The translations under genes were made by a program, and so were the position numbers. The notes beneath the pieces were generated by a model. The model was not told where the DNA came from. It saw only the letters and a list, made by a program, of their open reading frames with translations, and made no database searches. From positions 1 through 20,684 of IMG/VR virus record IMGVR_UViG_3300032144_000045: 20,684 nt of DNA; one strand, 5' to 3'. Shown here in pieces: positions 20,075 through 20,684 of this stretch; position 1 is the stretch's first letter; each line of letters starts with the position of its first letter. The DNA is from a virus.

Positions 20075-20684
20075 TATGATTTCGCCTGTAGCGGTGCGAG
20101 AATCGCATCAACCTGGGCAATGCGAGAACCGATCCAAGCCATGCACGGTACCGCCATGGAATTTCCGAGTGCTTTGTAGCGAGGTCCGTCCGCAGCTGGC
20201 TTGCCGCGGTACTTCACCAACGTGTAGTCATCCGTGAACCCTTGAAGGCGTTCGCACTCTCGAGGCGTGAGCCGACGAACCGTGGCCGAGTGAGAGACGG
20301 CCTGGCCCTGCGCTTGGTCAAGCGTGTGAGCCACGTTATCGGCGATGCCGTGTCCGTTGGCGCTGGTGTTTGCTGTTCGAACAGCCACAGCCTTAGTCGA
20401 GCTCCGATCAAGCGGTGGCGAGTGGTCTTCGCTGATCCCAAGCCCATCGTTGGCTTCACCATAGCCGCCACCGTTCTGCCAGTTGAAAGCGATGGGGATC
20501 AAATGACCAGCCTTGGTGTCGCTGTCGGCGCCCTTCGCGTCGCGTTCTTGAAGGCACCAGGCAATGTCAGGAACGAGCGGTGTGCCGCGCCCAGTCCCGT
20601 CTTCGCTTGCATCAAAACCGTCGGCGCGCAACGCATGGGTTACTTCAAGAGGGTTTAAAGGGTTTCCGTCTCCGCTGACGAAGG
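20074..20684 (-). CDS. DNA cytosine-5 methyltransferase, C-terminal part (runs off the right edge)
   Basis: The open frame continues to the window edge with no stop and no real start: residues upstream of the first possible start (GNPLNPLEVTHALRADGFDA) belong to the protein, so the gene begins beyond 20684. Visible parts are the target-recognition region and motifs IX-X: RRLTPRECERLQGFTDDYT and RYKALGNSMAVP, typical of C5 enzymes. The catalytic PC motif is outside. It would methylate cytosines in phage DNA, protecting against host restriction; no partner restriction endonuclease is visible. Confidence 0.88.
   Translation of the reverse strand, partial: FVSGDGNPLNPLEVTHALRADGFDASEDGTGRGTPLVPDIAWCLQERDAKGADSDTKAGHLIPIAFNWQNGGGYGEANDGLGISEDHSPPLDRSSTKAVAVRTANTSANGHGIADNVAHTLDQAQGQAVSHSATVRRLTPRECERLQGFTDDYTLVKYRGKPAADGPRYKALGNSMAVPCMAWIGSRIAQVDAILAPLQAKS

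Overview
This window is part of the genome of a tailed bacteriophage (or prophage). It is compact and GC-rich, with many GTG/TTG starts and stop/start overlaps. The head genes follow the gene order I know from the Bordetella phage BPP-1 type of podovirus: terminase small and large subunits, portal, Bbp19-like protein, scaffold-like protein, major capsid protein, Bbp16-like cement protein. The host is not identifiable from the sequence; the gene content fits phages of Proteobacteria. No reverse transcriptase or diversity-generating retroelement lies in this window.

Layout. (1) Bases 1-11984, minus strand: packaging and virion operon. Read in the direction of transcription it holds a zinc-ribbon protein, TerS, TerL, a GNAT acetyltransferase, a small portal-adjacent protein, portal, an exported-looking virion protein, Bbp19-like, scaffold-like, capsid, cement, two small unknowns, a beta-propeller/jelly-roll tail protein, a lectin-like protein, a ParB-like protein, and the first codons of a probable adaptor that runs off the left edge. 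(2) 11985-12461: an AT-rich control region with divergent promoters, four TTCCACT motifs facing each other in pairs, an 11-bp TATATATAGAT inverted repeat and dyads. It is a candidate replication origin and/or early switch. (3) 12462-15541, plus strand: a tightly coupled early operon of eleven small genes, several with Cys-pair zinc-binding signatures, one exported or membrane-anchored, and one encoding only 25 aa. (4) 15546-15775: two tandem RNA genes with tRNA acceptor, D- and T-arms but non-canonical anticodon/variable regions. They lie between convergent gene blocks. (5) 15782-20684, minus strand: replication and DNA-modification operon. Transcribed leftward it holds a C5-cytosine methyltransferase (5' part outside the window), an SF2 helicase with zinc ribbon, a 33-aa membrane microprotein, a small Cys-rich protein, a VRR-NUC nuclease and a VirE/D5-type primase-helicase.

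How it works together. The methyltransferase probably marks phage DNA, and the helicase, nuclease and primase-helicase replicate and process it. The early plus-strand block probably acts on host functions. The left operon builds the head, packages DNA and makes tail or host-contact proteins. Three leftward promoter-like sites place the expected transcription start almost on the start codon, which suggests leaderless mRNAs.

The best candidates for something undescribed are the two aberrant tRNA-like RNAs: one has an enlarged anticodon arm, the other a roughly 69-nt variable region closed by its own 6-bp helix. The repeat-rich control region and the signal-peptide-bearing protein inside the head operon come next.
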